Assembly (NCBI RefSeq): GCF_000219625.1
Contig: NC_018215.1
Span: forward strand, 868,001-932,000
Direction of reading: 5' to 3'
From: Zymoseptoria tritici IPO323
Lineage: Eukaryota; Ascomycota; Dothideomycetes; Mycosphaerellales; Mycosphaerellaceae
DNA: 64,000 nucleotides
This document shows positions 18,896-30,524 of this stretch, piece after piece. Made by a program: the position numbers and the translations under genes. The number at the start of each line of letters is the position of its first letter. Position 1 is the first letter of the stretch. The notes beneath the pieces are model-generated. The model searched no databases. It saw only the letters and a program-made list of their open reading frames with translations, and was not told the DNA's origin.

Positions 18896-21595
18896 ATGGC
18901 AAGCAGAGCCTCTCTCGACCTGCCGAGAACTCGACAGCAGCCGCATGCTATTCAGACAACGCATCTCGGCCTCTCCCAATCGTCTCTGAACAATCCTCCC
19001 GGATCCCCGTCAACATCGCATCCGCGGGACCCAAACTTGGACAGCAACCTCGAACAGGATCGAAGTGTACCTGAAGCCAAGGCGGACCATCAAAGATTCG
19101 TTCTGACAGACTCTGTGGCTTTTCGCTATCTTCAGGACGATCCTGCGATCAAAGTTCTCGCCAATAGACGAGAGCTGCGCGGATACGAATGCTATATTGT
19201 CGAGCAATGGACCACTTCCCGCTCACATCCGACCTTTGTCCTGACCACATATACCGGAGATCCTAAGCATGTGGTCATTGCGGGAGTCATCAGCGTACCC
19301 ACAGACGAGAAGAGCTGGTCTCCGAGATTGCGGGTCTACTTCAAGGCACTCAATCAGTATCACGCCAGACGGCAAGAGACGCCACTTGGAATCTTGATGG
19401 TCACAAATTTGGCCGGCTTCCCATCATCCTTGACTGTGTTACCTGTGCCTGATGGAGATGTCTCAAAACATCGCTATGATTTCTTCCTCAGCGAGAATCT
19501 GAAACGGCTCGGCTGTTCAGGCAGAGTGGGCTTGTCATTATCTCAACCAGCGGCTTCGACCATCGCCAAGTTTCATCAACTTTACCGAACGAGCGACCGT
19601 AACGAGGCACATCAGGCGGTCGTCGAATTGGTCACACTATGTCAGAGCGCCTTGTCCCTCTTCGACAAGCTCGAGATCGACTATGCCGATGGTTTGCTAT
19701 GCGATGTGACGGAACGGGCCATCAACGATTGGTGGGTGGATATGGGAAGCGAGCAGTACAACGTCGAACCACATGATGGTATACTGGGTCCGACTACAGT
19801 GGCGGGTCTTTTGGGGCTGCTAATGGGAGCCCGCAATCGCCTTCACGCGGTCAATGCACCTGTGACGAAAGATCCGTTCGATGTGGATGCCATGAAGCGT
19901 GGGATTGGCGCTTTTCAGAAACAGCAGCGGATACCACGGACCCGACGACTAGATCGAAGAACGCTGAATCAACTCCAGAAGGTCACACAGAAAGCAGCGG
20001 ACAAGGAGCGATGGGCTGTTCCAAAAGCGGTGAAATCAACTGTCGCCGAGTTGAGCGGCAAAGGCGGCGAGATGGTAATGGATGCAGTAGGACGACGCGA
20101 TCGGGCATCCATTGCTGAAATCGAGACTGTCGATATCGACCGCTTCGCGCAGCTTGTCTACGGTGATCGTTGCAAATGGTTGTGGCACGGCAAAGCTATC
20201 AAAAAGTCAAAGACTGGCGACAAACACCCACGCAGTCCTGATAAAGACCAAGAAGCTCCACACCTCAACAAAGATCTGGTTTTCAAGTCAGATGAACACG
20301 GCGGTTTCACGTGGACATCCGGCCGGAAGAGCACAGTCGATGGAGCAGCGCCACAAAAGCGCGAGCAGGAACGTCATAGCGATGATGTCTCTCGAACCCC
20401 TGGTACTCCCGGCGAGGATGGCACCGAGACGGACAATGACGCACCGAAGCAATCTCTGATCAAACGAGCAACAGGCCTCCGCCATGATGCAAAGAGCGGG
20501 CTCGGTAAAGTCAAGGAGGCGGTTGGGCTTCGCGGCCACAAAGCTAAGACTTCAACCGACGAGAACATTGCAGTGTCTCCAGTCAATGCCGGAAAGCGAC
20601 CATCAATCGCAAGGGCATATACTACCCCTGTAAGCAGTCCTAGTAGTCCTCAGGCACAATCGAGGAGGGAGTTTGATGCTCCAGTTCCTGCGGCGGTCGA
20701 ACAGACGAACAGACTCAGTCGGGCGATCGGCAGGAAGCGAACTATCACAAACGAGTCCATCCCTCAGATTTCTATACATACGAGTACATCCGCCGAGAGC
20801 TTACCGACCGCCACACCCGCGGAAAAGCAGCACCAAACTGGATTGGTCGACCAGAAGCAGGGCACCGATCAGAATTCGAACACAACAACGTCACTCACCA
20901 ACGTACCCTCAACCTCAAAGACTGTATACCATGGCGTCGATCTAGACGCTACTCTCCCTACAGGTCCAGAAACCGAGCTCCCGACCACAAACCTGCTACG
21001 CCGCACGCTCTCCTCTAGCGCAGTCCACTCATCAGACCCCACCGCAGTGAACCCTTCCATTCACCCTCGCAACCTCTCCTTCTCGCTCGCTTCCTCCAGC
21101 GTCCTTAGCTGGCCCACCCTTGACGACTCCGACTCCGAAGATCCAATCTCCTCCCTCCCCGCTCAACTCGCCAGCGAAATATACCTCGCCAAAGAAGCCA
21201 TCCTACTCCGCTCCGCCATCACAGAACTGCACTCCACCACCGCAACCTGGACGTTCTCACAAATCTCCGCCCTTGACGCCATTCTCGTCAAGTCGACTTC
21301 CGACCAGGAGGTTCTAGATGCACTCTACGAGCCGCACCTCCACTCCGTGCGAGAGTGGCAGACGCAGTCGGAAGGTCTGATGAGGAGTGAGAAGGAGAGA
21401 TTTGAGGAGGCGGGGAAGGAGGTGGAGACTTTGGCGGCGAAGTTGGAGTATGAGATTGCAGGATTGAGAGGGAGGGTGGAAGATGTCAAGGTTGGGGTGG
21501 GAGATTTTGAGAAAGGAGTCAGGAGGGTGGAGGAACGGGTTGGTGAGTTGGAGAAGATGGGAGAGAAGGAAGTGGGGTGGTGTAATGTGATGTGA
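18896..21595 (+). CDS. Stb6/Stb2-like N-terminal domain protein, 899 aa
   Basis: A single exon. Residues about 60-390 match the fungal Stb6-like domain: FVLTDSVAFRYLQDDPAIKVL, GYECYIVEQW, SWSPRLRVYFKALNQYHARR, ADGLLCDVTERAINDWWVDMG, DGILGPTTVAGLLGLLMGAR and AVPKAVKSTVAELSGKGGEM. In yeast Stb2 and Stb6 were found as Sin3-binding proteins of unknown activity. Residues about 430-750 are Ser/Thr/Pro-rich and disordered. The last 100 residues form a long charged coiled coil. No membrane span. A role as a regulatory scaffold is inference. Codon use shifts in the last 150 codons toward AGG/GAG-rich text, consistent with the coiled coil. Confidence 0.85.
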   Translation: MASRASLDLPRTRQQPHAIQTTHLGLSQSSLNNPPGSPSTSHPRDPNLDSNLEQDRSVPEAKADHQRFVLTDSVAFRYLQDDPAIKVLANRRELRGYECYIVEQWTTSRSHPTFVLTTYTGDPKHVVIAGVISVPTDEKSWSPRLRVYFKALNQYHARRQETPLGILMVTNLAGFPSSLTVLPVPDGDVSKHRYDFFLSENLKRLGCSGRVGLSLSQPAASTIAKFHQLYRTSDRNEAHQAVVELVTLCQSALSLFDKLEIDYADGLLCDVTERAINDWWVDMGSEQYNVEPHDGILGPTTVAGLLGLLMGARNRLHAVNAPVTKDPFDVDAMKRGIGAFQKQQRIPRTRRLDRRTLNQLQKVTQKAADKERWAVPKAVKSTVAELSGKGGEMVMDAVGRRDRASIAEIETVDIDRFAQLVYGDRCKWLWHGKAIKKSKTGDKHPRSPDKDQEAPHLNKDLVFKSDEHGGFTWTSGRKSTVDGAAPQKREQERHSDDVSRTPGTPGEDGTETDNDAPKQSLIKRATGLRHDAKSGLGKVKEAVGLRGHKAKTSTDENIAVSPVNAGKRPSIARAYTTPVSSPSSPQAQSRREFDAPVPAAVEQTNRLSRAIGRKRTITNESIPQISIHTSTSAESLPTATPAEKQHQTGLVDQKQGTDQNSNTTTSLTNVPSTSKTVYHGVDLDATLPTGPETELPTTNLLRRTLSSSAVHSSDPTAVNPSIHPRNLSFSLASSSVLSWPTLDDSDSEDPISSLPAQLASEIYLAKEAILLRSAITELHSTTATWTFSQISALDAILVKSTSDQEVLDALYEPHLHSVREWQTQSEGLMRSEKERFEEAGKEVETLAAKLEYEIAGLRGRVEDVKVGVGDFEKGVRRVEERVGELEKMGEKEVGWCNVM

Positions 21596-23894
21596 TGTAA
21601 GCATAAGTCCATCGTAATGGAGAGGGGATGGACGTCTTGGTGGATTGTTCAATCTGAAAGCCATATGAGGACACCTTTTCGACCCGAGAACATCGCCGGA
21701 GAAGTTTGTCGAATGAGCTCCAAACCGATTCGATAGCCGATGCTTCATCGACGCCCTTCACACCAGATCCGGCACCGTCTGCTCGCCCGCCCTCACCCAA
21801 GCCCATCAACGAACCCCCTTTCCCAAGCAACCGGCAGCCCACCACGTACAGAGACTGCACCACCTTCCACGAGCCTCTGCACTGCCCTTTCCCATCACTC
21901 GTTCACACGTTGCACTCCTGACAGACTATCAAGTCAGTTCACGCAATCAAATCAGCCAGCACACTACCGTCGACTTACGCCATCCCTTCCACAAGTACCA
22001 CGAACGGGATTACCATTGCCGTCGGGACACGAGCACGAATGCTCCAGGTGCTTTTTGCAAATGGTGGACCTTAGGCAGGTCGCCGGAATAGAGAAGGCCA
22101 GCGAGGGAAGCGATTAGGAGATGATTAAAATGCATGTTTGCCGTTTGACCGGAGAGTTGTTTGGACTGATGAGTGGCGTGGAAGATGTCTGCTCCGGCTC
22201 GTGTGTGCTTGGCTCGTTGTGTTGACTTTGTCTGCTCCGATTGTGTATAGCTTGTTGCTTCAACTTTGTTGCGAGGAGGGAAAGTATCTCAAGCGATGGT
22301 GTTCGCTCTTCTATGTTCTCATTGGTATGTCGATGAGACGAGCGGAAGCGACCTGTGGACACGTCACGTTGGAGTCTCTTCCACTTGTTCAGAGGTATCT
22401 TCAGGCCTCATCGATCGGTTCGATTAATGACGAAGTGGCCTTGGGATCCCAGACCCGGACCAGGACGGACAGCATCACAGGCTGCGTCCTGCATATGAGG
22501 GTAGCATTTAGCGTCGTAGAGTCCTTCCTGACTGGAGATTGTTGGTGTACGGTGCATTCAAACAAAGATTCGCTTGGAGGAAGTTCAAATTGACACCAGA
22601 AACGACAGCTCATTACATTCAATATCCACACTAGAAGCGTTCCTCACATGATCTCATCTCGTTCGATCTGAAAGCCACAATGAGAACACCCTCTCCACTG
22701 GGGAGAACTGCATTCCGGAACATCGTAACACCCAGAAAAGCCAGATAAAGCGAATTCAAGCCATTCACTTTAACATGTCGGAATTTGGTGCTCGTCTTCG
22801 CTGAACTATCCCGAGGTGACTTGTATAAGCTGATCGACCACTGTATCCTGCGAGCCCGATACTGCATGATGATGACGGGAGCTCGACTCGGAGAGTGGTC
22901 GTGGAGCGAGAGCCTGCTGCCGTAAGATTGATCCAATTCAAGGCCCGCCTACCGCCTACCCTACGCGACGGGAAAGCTTCATGTCGGGAAAGACAGGTGC
23001 ATGGTAACTTCAGGTTGTCAAGAAGTCATGAGACTTAGCGCTTACTGGAGAACCCCTATCGTCTCCATGTTTGTCGCCAGTCGTGTATTGGTCCGGAGGT
23101 GCCCAAGAGCTATTCGACGCCTGAGGTCGAATCTTGCTTTACGACCGGAGGGCCGTGCCTCGGGCTTGTTGGCACAGCACATCACTTTGCAATCGCAGTA
23201 AAGGATTCTGTAGACGCCGCAGCGAGACGAAGCTGTCAGACTCGTCCCACTCGTTCGAAGGGGCATTGACCATGGACATCGCTGTATCGCTGTCGAGCAA
23301 GGACCATGTCGATGAGGCCACCAGGTGCTGGCTGGCAAGTGCGCCGGACTGGGATCTGTTCTCGAGGCCATTGCGAGGGGGCCGTGGGCAGCGCCATTTG
23401 TCATTGATTACGATCAAGGTGTATACGAGCACAACAATGTTCATGGCCTGATCTCAGTGATCACGACATTTGTTGTCGTCGTTGTCTTTGTTGGCGGTGT
23501 TGCAGGACAGCCAATGCTGCCCTCACTGCCCTCATTCCACTGGTATCCCCTCGTTCTCGTGAGCACTCGAGTCCTGCTTCTGTCCTTTTTTAAAACACGT
23601 CCTGCCGTGATACCTGCTCTCGTTCGTAAGCTGTTTCGCTTGCTACACGTACGGCCAACAAGGCGTTCTGCTCGTGTACGGGCTACAGTACGTGACGCAG
23701 GACATCTTCGACACTGGCCATGCTGGATCCGGTGGTACAAGTCCTACGTATTGTTACAGGCCCGGCGCAGAAGCGGGATGAATGACACCACCAACGCCAG
23801 CTGCAACTGATCTGCTCGCTTTCTGGAGGCCACAGTCTCCCCGACACCACGCAATGCAAACCCATTTCCCTCCACAAACATGCCACAAGTCCTT
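21596..23894. other. 2.3-kb intergenic stretch, no gene resolved
   Basis: Two similar segments, 21649-21680 and 22662-22690, share ATCTGAAAGCCA and TGAGRACACC, hinting at an old duplication. Open frames at 21706-22117, 22138-22593 and 23325-23810 have no family signature. A small gene with introns near 21700-22080 cannot be ruled out. Confidence 0.4.
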
Positions 23895-26800
23895 CTACCG
23901 AATGCTAACCCCACTCCTCGTCGTGAACATCCTCGTCGCCACATTCATCGCCGCCAACTCCTGGAACAGCAATTTCGCTGCATACGGAATGATGATCTGC
24001 GCAATCTTCGTCTTGTTCTTGCATGGACGACATTCAAACTGCTGTTTCTTGATACTCGCAATGGGCGTCATGAGACCACACAGCTCACAGATGTGCACGC
24101 GAAAGGCATCCGACACGTCCAGGAGTCGCTCCTTGAGGAAGGCGCTGGCGCCATGGGCGATCATGCAATCGCGCTCCATCTCTCCGAAACGCAGGCCACC
24201 GTCTCTCGCGCGACCTTCCACAGGTTGTCGGGTCAGGATCTGTAGCGGTCCACGGGCACGAGCGTGGATTTTGTCGTCGACCATGTGGCGTAGACGTTGG
24301 TAGTATGTCGGACCGAGGAAGACCTGCGCATTCAATTTCTTGCCGGTGTGGCCATTGTACATGACTTCGAATCCACGCTGTTGGAAGCCGTTGGACTTCA
24401 GGATCTCAGAGATGGAGGTGACAGTGACTTCGGTGAAAGGTGTGGCGTCACCTTCTTGGCCTTGGAGGGCGCCGACCTTGGAGAGGAGACACTCGATCAA
24501 ATGGGCGATTGTCATACGGGAGGGAATGGCGTGGGGATTGATGATGATGTCGGGTGTGAGACCATCTGCGGAGAAAGGCATGTCTTCTTGGCGGTAGGTG
24601 ATACCGATGGTACCCTTTTGTCCGTGACGAGAGGCGAACTTGTCTCCGATTTGTGGCACTTTCGTGACTCGTGTTCGGACCTTGACGAATCGCAGACCTT
24701 CGGTGTTGGTTGTGAGAAGTACTTGGTCGACCACACCGTTCTCAGTCGATCTCAAGGGTGTGCTGACATCGCGCTTGACGTGGAGTTTCGTTCTCTGTCC
24801 GAGCTCCTCGGCATCTGGAGGCATAGGCGCGGTCTTTCCGATAAGGATGTCAGTACCGGATACACGAGCACCAGGACTGATGATGCCGTCTTCGTCTAGC
24901 TTGTCGTATGTGCCGTGTTGCATGCGCATGGTATCCGATCGGGTGGGCTTCTCGAAGGACTCGACCACACTCATGCCCACGCGCTTCTCCTGGTCCATGT
25001 ACGCGCGGTAGAACAGCGATCTGAAGAGACCACGATCGATACTGCTTTGGTTCATGATCACGGAATCTTCCTGGTTGTAACCGGAGTAGCAAGCAATCGC
25101 CACAATGGCATTCTGGCCGGCGGGCAAGTCTCGAAACTTTAAGAACTCCATACTTCGTGTGGTTGCAAGAGGTTTTTGTGGATAGTAGAGGACATTTGCC
25201 ATGGTATCCATTCGTACGTTGTAGTTTGTCAACGTGACACCCATGGCTTGCTTTCCCATGGCGGACTGTTCGATTGATTAGCTGAAGCTCATATTTGGGG
25301 GCAGATAGGCGCGATACTTGCCTGATACGTGTTGCGAGGACTCTGGTTGTGATCTGGGAAGGGGATGATGCTGGCACAAATGCCCAGAATCATCGCAGGA
25401 TGAATCTCGCAATGTGTGTATGTCCGGACTTGTGGGTTCGGTTTCGGCTTGATCCGTCGATGCGGGTCGACCTTGAGTTCCTCGACGGCCATGCCATTGC
25501 GCATGACTCTGTGCTCTTCAAGATCCTCAGGCGTCATGATGATCATGGCGACTTCTTCTTCCTCAGCGTCAAGGTACTCGACCACTCCGCTGGTGACCAG
25601 ACCCTTCCAACCGAAGAGCTGCTGCTCGCGATCTTCTTCACTAACGCCTTCAAGCGAGGCGAGAAGTTCTTGATCTTGGTGAAGTCTCTCAACATGATCT
25701 TGTTTCAGCATAAGAGTGCCCGGCTCCAATGATTTGGGGTTGTTGTCCACCACGAAAAGAGGCCGGCAGACACGTCCAGCGTCTGTGAAGACTCGAATTT
25801 CGCGCTCGCGCACGTCTCGAATGATGGTGACTTCGAAACTGAGAAGACCCTTTCGTCGGAGTTGCCGTAAAGTCTCTGTGAGCTGTCCGGCACTTTTGTG
25901 TACACCCACCCAGGTACCGTTCAGGAAGACCTTGGTCGCATCCTTGACCTGGTTCGGATCGTGTTCCTCGAGAAGGTCCATTCCACGTTGCCGCATGAAG
26001 TCAACGATAGGCTCGCCGGGCGTTCCAACGGTTACATAGCACATCAGAGACAAGTTCTTTACCAGACCACAAGCTTGTCCTTCGGGCGTTTCGGCCGGGC
26101 AGACGAGACCCCAGTGAGTGTTGTGCAGTTGTCTCGGCTTCGCAATCTTGCCGTCACGACCGATGGGGGTGTTCGTTCGCCGCAAATGACTCAAGGTCGA
26201 GGCGTAGGTGTATCTGTTCAGCACTTGACTCACACCAGCTTTTGCGCTTGCGGCCTTCTTTTGGTCACCCCAATTTCCAGTCGCCAGGCAGTATCGCAAA
26301 CCCGATGTGATGATATTTGTCTTGACCGCGAGCGCAATGTTGAAGTCCTTACCAGTCTCCACGCATCGGTGGAGGTACTGCCTCATGTCCTTCACCAACT
26401 GTTGGAACTTCAAACGGAAAACCTGCGCCATCAAAGGTCCTGCCAAATCGAGACGCTTCTTTCCGAAATGATCACGATCGTCTTCCTCAGTCCGTCCAAG
26501 CGCACACTGAAGCATGCGATTGACCATGTATCCCAGGAAGAACGCCTTCTTCGTCTCACTGCCCTCTTCTTGCGAGATGTGAGGCAAGAACTCCTTTTGC
26601 ATGATATCTCGTGCGTATCGGATACGGCGATCCTTGGTGCCCTGCTGCTGTCCACGTCTTCCAATATGATCCAGCGCGACGTCATGGTCCTGAATCACGA
26701 ATGCCTCTTCCAAACAAGGCTTGAGCTTCTCTCGCATTTGTGTATCCTCCTCTGGACAGATATGTGCCAGGATATCCTCGTCGGAAACTACACCCATCGC

Positions 26801-27724
26801 ACGGAAAACAATAGCGATGGGCACATCGGCCCTGATGTATGGGAGGGAGACTTTAATGGTCTGTCCAGAATGCTGAGCTGCCACTGCTTGATTGCAGAGC
26901 TTGACCTGCATCGAGCTGATCAAGCGTGTTCCTCGCTCGACGGCACTTCGCAGCTCCGCCACAACCGGTGTGTTTGTGCCCTTCTTTCGGAAAACCTGAA
27001 CGATGTTTGCAGCACTCCGCTCTTGTGCGATCAACACCTTCTCACTACCGTTGATGATGAAATATCCTCCCTGATCGAATGGGCATTCTTGGAAAGCATA
27101 AAGCTCTGCTTCGCTTCGATTCCTCAATGCGCAGATCTTCGACTTCAGCATGACTGGCAGCTTTCCAATGAAGACTTGATCGATAGCCTGCTTGGGATTG
27201 TCGGGGTCTTCCTCCCAGACCGTCTCCACTGTGCCGTCCCAGTTCGGTGGCGCTACCCACATGCCCTGATCCTCGTCGTAGTGTCCACCCAGTGCTCTTT
27301 CTCGCGCCAGTTGTGTTGTCTTCTCCAGCTTGATGAACATGGGTGATGAATAAGTCAAATTCCGTAGACGAGCCTCGTGAGGGTGCATGGCCCTCGTGCT
27401 ACCGTCGCCCTCGGTCATGGCTGCTTGGCTGACCGTAAGAGTCCCGAGCTTGATACTCGAGCGCTTCTTCACGATCGGCATACCGCTTTCTTCGTCCAGT
27501 CCAGCCAGGTTCTGATCAATCACAATCGCTGGCTGGTCGTCCACGATCTGCTGCATTGTCGTGCTAGCGAATTCATCGAACGAGTCCAATTGCTGGGAGA
27601 CCAGACCCTTTTCATCGAAGAAAGAGTGGATAACCGTCCAGCAATCCTCGGCCGTGATCATGGTGCTGTCGTCCCACGTGCCTTCCTCCTCCGCCATCAT
27701 CGCATCTCCACCGAAGTCGCCCAT
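23895..27724 (-). CDS. rpb2: RNA polymerase II second largest subunit Rpb2
   Basis: Exons 27724-25322 and 25265-23895 give 1257 aa, near the usual 1220-1260. All landmarks are present: the lobe and protrusion, [20 protein letters not shown], the fork region, [23 protein letters not shown], the hybrid-binding core [26 protein letters not shown] and the C-terminal zinc-binding CELCG ... CRPCKNKT. The C-terminus ends in the conserved clamp segment. The only intron interrupts the universally conserved NTYQ-SAMGK and has a GC donor (CAG|GCAAGT), listed separately. Rpb2 forms the active-site cleft of Pol II with Rpb1. The gene diverges from the Ral2-like gene. Confidence 0.98.
25266..25321 (-). other. 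Non-canonical GC-AG intron in rpb2 (56 nt)
   Basis: On the coding strand the exon ends TATCAG and the intron starts GCAAGT and ends AATCGAACAG. Removal joins NTYQ to SAMGKQAMG with no frame change. The GT at the nearby GTATCG would shift the frame, so the GC donor is required by protein conservation. Confidence 0.92.
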
Positions 27725-28259
27725 CTTTCACTGCTGAGCCCCTGTCAAAGCGGCCTGATTGGCAATGTCCGTCTGCTTTCGCTCTGCCAATTCCAGAATT
27801 CGGCGGTGCTAGGGGCGCGACAACAACCCGTGGCGGAGGCGCGCTGCGCAAGGGCGCACTGGATGGACGGGCCTTGTGGAACTCGCGCGGTGGTAATCGG
27901 TCAAAGGAGTGACGGCGGCGTATCGGCTCAGTGGTGCAGGAGAAATGCGGTGTTGTGATCGGGTTGCTGGCTCGACACAGCAGATGGATGAAGCGGCTCA
28001 AAGAGCGCAACGCGAACAACCACAAGTTGGTCCCGAAGATTGCGGCAGCCCCCGGAAATAAAGTGGTGGGATGCTCAAAGAGGCAACTTAAGCGAGCCTT
28101 CACGGTTCGACGTCAGACATGTGACAAAACAGCCGGTTGCTCTTCACTCCCAATTGCTTGACAACCACCAACAAATCTTCAATTCTCGACACCCGCTGTC
28201 ATGAGACAACATTCGACGACACATCACGACCGCATCTGATGCTACCGCCCGATTGATGC
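27725..28259. other. Divergent promoter, rpb2 / Ral2-like gene
   Basis: 535 bp between start codons. No gene; no TATA box evident. Confidence 0.4.
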
Positions 28260-30524
28260 ATGGCCCGCTCGTCCAATTCCCATCGACTTGCACCCTCCAC
28301 CCACTTCTCCACCACGATGGCTTCTACACCTGCTGCCTCGTCAAGCGCAGCTCGTTTGTCGACCGCCTCGAATAACACCTACGTAGTCTCCCGCTCGCCA
28401 ACCAAGAACAGTCGACGCCGTACCGCCGAACCATACCTACCGAAAATCATCACAACAGTCGGCCAGCGACCAGCGTGCTTGGTCAATGCCTCTGTCACCT
28501 ACGTCGGCAATGATTTGATCTACGCCTTTGGTGGATTTGACCAGTACACGGATGAGGTCTACAATCATGTCCTGAAGCTGAATCTCTCTGCACGACAGTG
28601 GAGTTTGGTGGACAATTACGGCGACATTCCTGGGGTACGCATGGGACACACCTCATGTTTGTGGCAGGGAGAGAAGTTGTTGGTATATGGTGGTGAGAAC
28701 GAGCATCGCAGTCACTTGTCAGATGTTGTCATCTTCGACATCAAGACCGCGCATTGGACACAACCAGACATCAACGGGCCAGTCCCGAGAGGTCGCGCGA
28801 GACATTCGGCAGTCATTCATGATGATAAGCTGTTTATCTGTGGTGGGATGAGCGGTCCGGACAACGGCGTGCTGGACGACATCTGCTACCTCGATCTCAA
28901 GACATGGACGTGGAGTCGGACTTGGCGGTTTGTCCCTCGGTTCGACCATTCGAGCTGGGTATGGGGAGGCAAGATCTGGGTCAGCGGTGGAATGGGCGAG
29001 GATATGGATCGGACAAGCGAGATCTGGTGGTTGGACTTTAGAGGCTCGCCTGCCTTCGAAGCCGGGCCGACTTATGGGATCGCTGGCTCCGAAGACGCGA
29101 GGCCAATGAATGAGCGTTATGCGAACATGCAATACGCAGCTCCGAACACTTCCTCGGGCACGAACGCATATACCGCCAACACCGGTGTGCAGTCAAATTC
29201 GGCCACGCAAATCCAACGTGCACCTCCCGTCGCTCCAGGCGCAATCAGCTCCGTCAAATTCATATCCTCGCCAAACCTTCCGATGCAGAATGTCGGAACA
29301 CACTTCCATGTTTTCTCCAGCGGATGCATGCTCGACTTTGTTACTCCCGCGACTAACATGCCGTTGGAGACATCACTTTCAGCACTCGATCTGGACTCCC
29401 TTCGTTGGCAGAAGTTGGCAGACGGCAAGGATCTATTTAGTCCCACATACCGCTGGCACTACTGCTGTCTCAATCAGGACGGCACTCATGCATGGCTTTT
29501 GGGTTGTCCGCGAGAGGTGAGAAATGGCGCAAATGGCGACACCGAAGAATACCTCTCAGACGTCCTTCCGATCGACATGCGCAAGTTTGGCCTACTCGGG
29601 AACAAGATGAGCCAGGAAGCTCGCAACGAGCAGAAGATACCCACATCCGACACGAACGCTACCTCACATCTCTCGGCCATCGGTGCAGATCTGGCGAAAA
29701 CTTTCAACCAACCACCCGAGTCGAATTCCGGCACCGACTTCACCGTCACAGCTCTACGCGACGACTCCTACGACATGGAGTCCATATCCGGCGACGATGA
29801 CGCTCTGTCACCCACGCTTACCTCATCTCCCGACAACAGCAACACCTCCTCTCCAATCCACGTGCACCGCCTCATCCTCAGTGCGCGCTGGCCACACTTC
29901 TCCCGCCTGTACAACGCGCAGATGTCCGAATTCCACACCCGCCGCATGCATATTCCCGAACCATATCCCGCCGTTAAGGCTTTCCTCTATTACCTTTACA
30001 CCGACTCCATCTCATCTCCTCCTGCCGAAAGCAACGCCGTTTCCGGTCCAACACTTGAAGATGTCGCTAACATGCTCGTCATGTCCAACATCTACGACAT
30101 GCCCCGCTTGCGACACTTGTGCGTCAATCGTCTGGTGCGGGATCTCGACGTCCAGCACGCTGCTCTCATCTTCGACCGCGCAAACACCGCACAAGAAGAT
30201 TGGTTGAAGCGTCGGGCGGCGAGCTTCTGTATGACGCATTGGGGTCGAGTGGTGAGGACGGATGGATTCAGACAGTTGAAGAGGAGTGCCATGCTGGAAC
30301 TGTGTGAGGGTGTTGATGCGGAGGGCCGCGTGGTTGGTGGCGATGAGCTGGAGGCTGTGGGAGGACTTGGAGGTGCGAGGCTAGGATCAGGGATGGGAGT
30401 GTTGTGGGGCAACGGCAGGAAGAGAGGACGGCTGGGCAGTTTGAGTGGCACAACTGTCGACGGAGAAGACGGGGACGTGGAGGTTGATGGAGACGGAGAT
30501 GATGAGGGCATGGAGTTGTCTTAG
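28260..30524 (+). CDS. Kelch-repeat/BTB protein, Ral2-like
   Basis: A single exon of 754 aa. A Ser/Ala-rich leader of about 60 residues precedes kelch repeats (residues about 80-260: AFGGFDQYTDEVYNHV, VYGGENEHRSHLSDVV, ICGGMSGPDNGVLDDI, VSGGMGEDMDRTSEIW). A linker with one more kelch-like blade follows (to about 430). The C-terminal BTB-type domain reads HVHRLILSARWPHFSRL, FLYYLYTDSI, VANMLVMSNIYDMPRLRHLC. Kelch plus C-terminal BTB is the architecture of S. pombe Ral2, which is needed for Ras1 activation in mating and cell shape. A second in-frame ATG lies about 20 codons downstream. Function as a Ras pathway regulator is by homology only. Confidence 0.75.
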   Translation: MARSSNSHRLAPSTHFSTTMASTPAASSSAARLSTASNNTYVVSRSPTKNSRRRTAEPYLPKIITTVGQRPACLVNASVTYVGNDLIYAFGGFDQYTDEVYNHVLKLNLSARQWSLVDNYGDIPGVRMGHTSCLWQGEKLLVYGGENEHRSHLSDVVIFDIKTAHWTQPDINGPVPRGRARHSAVIHDDKLFICGGMSGPDNGVLDDICYLDLKTWTWSRTWRFVPRFDHSSWVWGGKIWVSGGMGEDMDRTSEIWWLDFRGSPAFEAGPTYGIAGSEDARPMNERYANMQYAAPNTSSGTNAYTANTGVQSNSATQIQRAPPVAPGAISSVKFISSPNLPMQNVGTHFHVFSSGCMLDFVTPATNMPLETSLSALDLDSLRWQKLADGKDLFSPTYRWHYCCLNQDGTHAWLLGCPREVRNGANGDTEEYLSDVLPIDMRKFGLLGNKMSQEARNEQKIPTSDTNATSHLSAIGADLAKTFNQPPESNSGTDFTVTALRDDSYDMESISGDDDALSPTLTSSPDNSNTSSPIHVHRLILSARWPHFSRLYNAQMSEFHTRRMHIPEPYPAVKAFLYYLYTDSISSPPAESNAVSGPTLEDVANMLVMSNIYDMPRLRHLCVNRLVRDLDVQHAALIFDRANTAQEDWLKRRAASFCMTHWGRVVRTDGFRQLKRSAMLELCEGVDAEGRVVGGDELEAVGGLGGARLGSGMGVLWGNGRKRGRLGSLSGTTVDGEDGDVEVDGDGDDEGMELS

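Noticed and set aside
21706..22117. Possible small gene with Pro-rich N-terminus and a His/Cys-containing end
   Set aside because: No pair of splice sites joins the suggestive pieces in frame, and no family is recognised.
25898..27346. Long plus-strand open frame (482 codons) opposite rpb2
   Set aside because: It is antisense to the best conserved gene in the window and has no family features; it is a codon-composition shadow.
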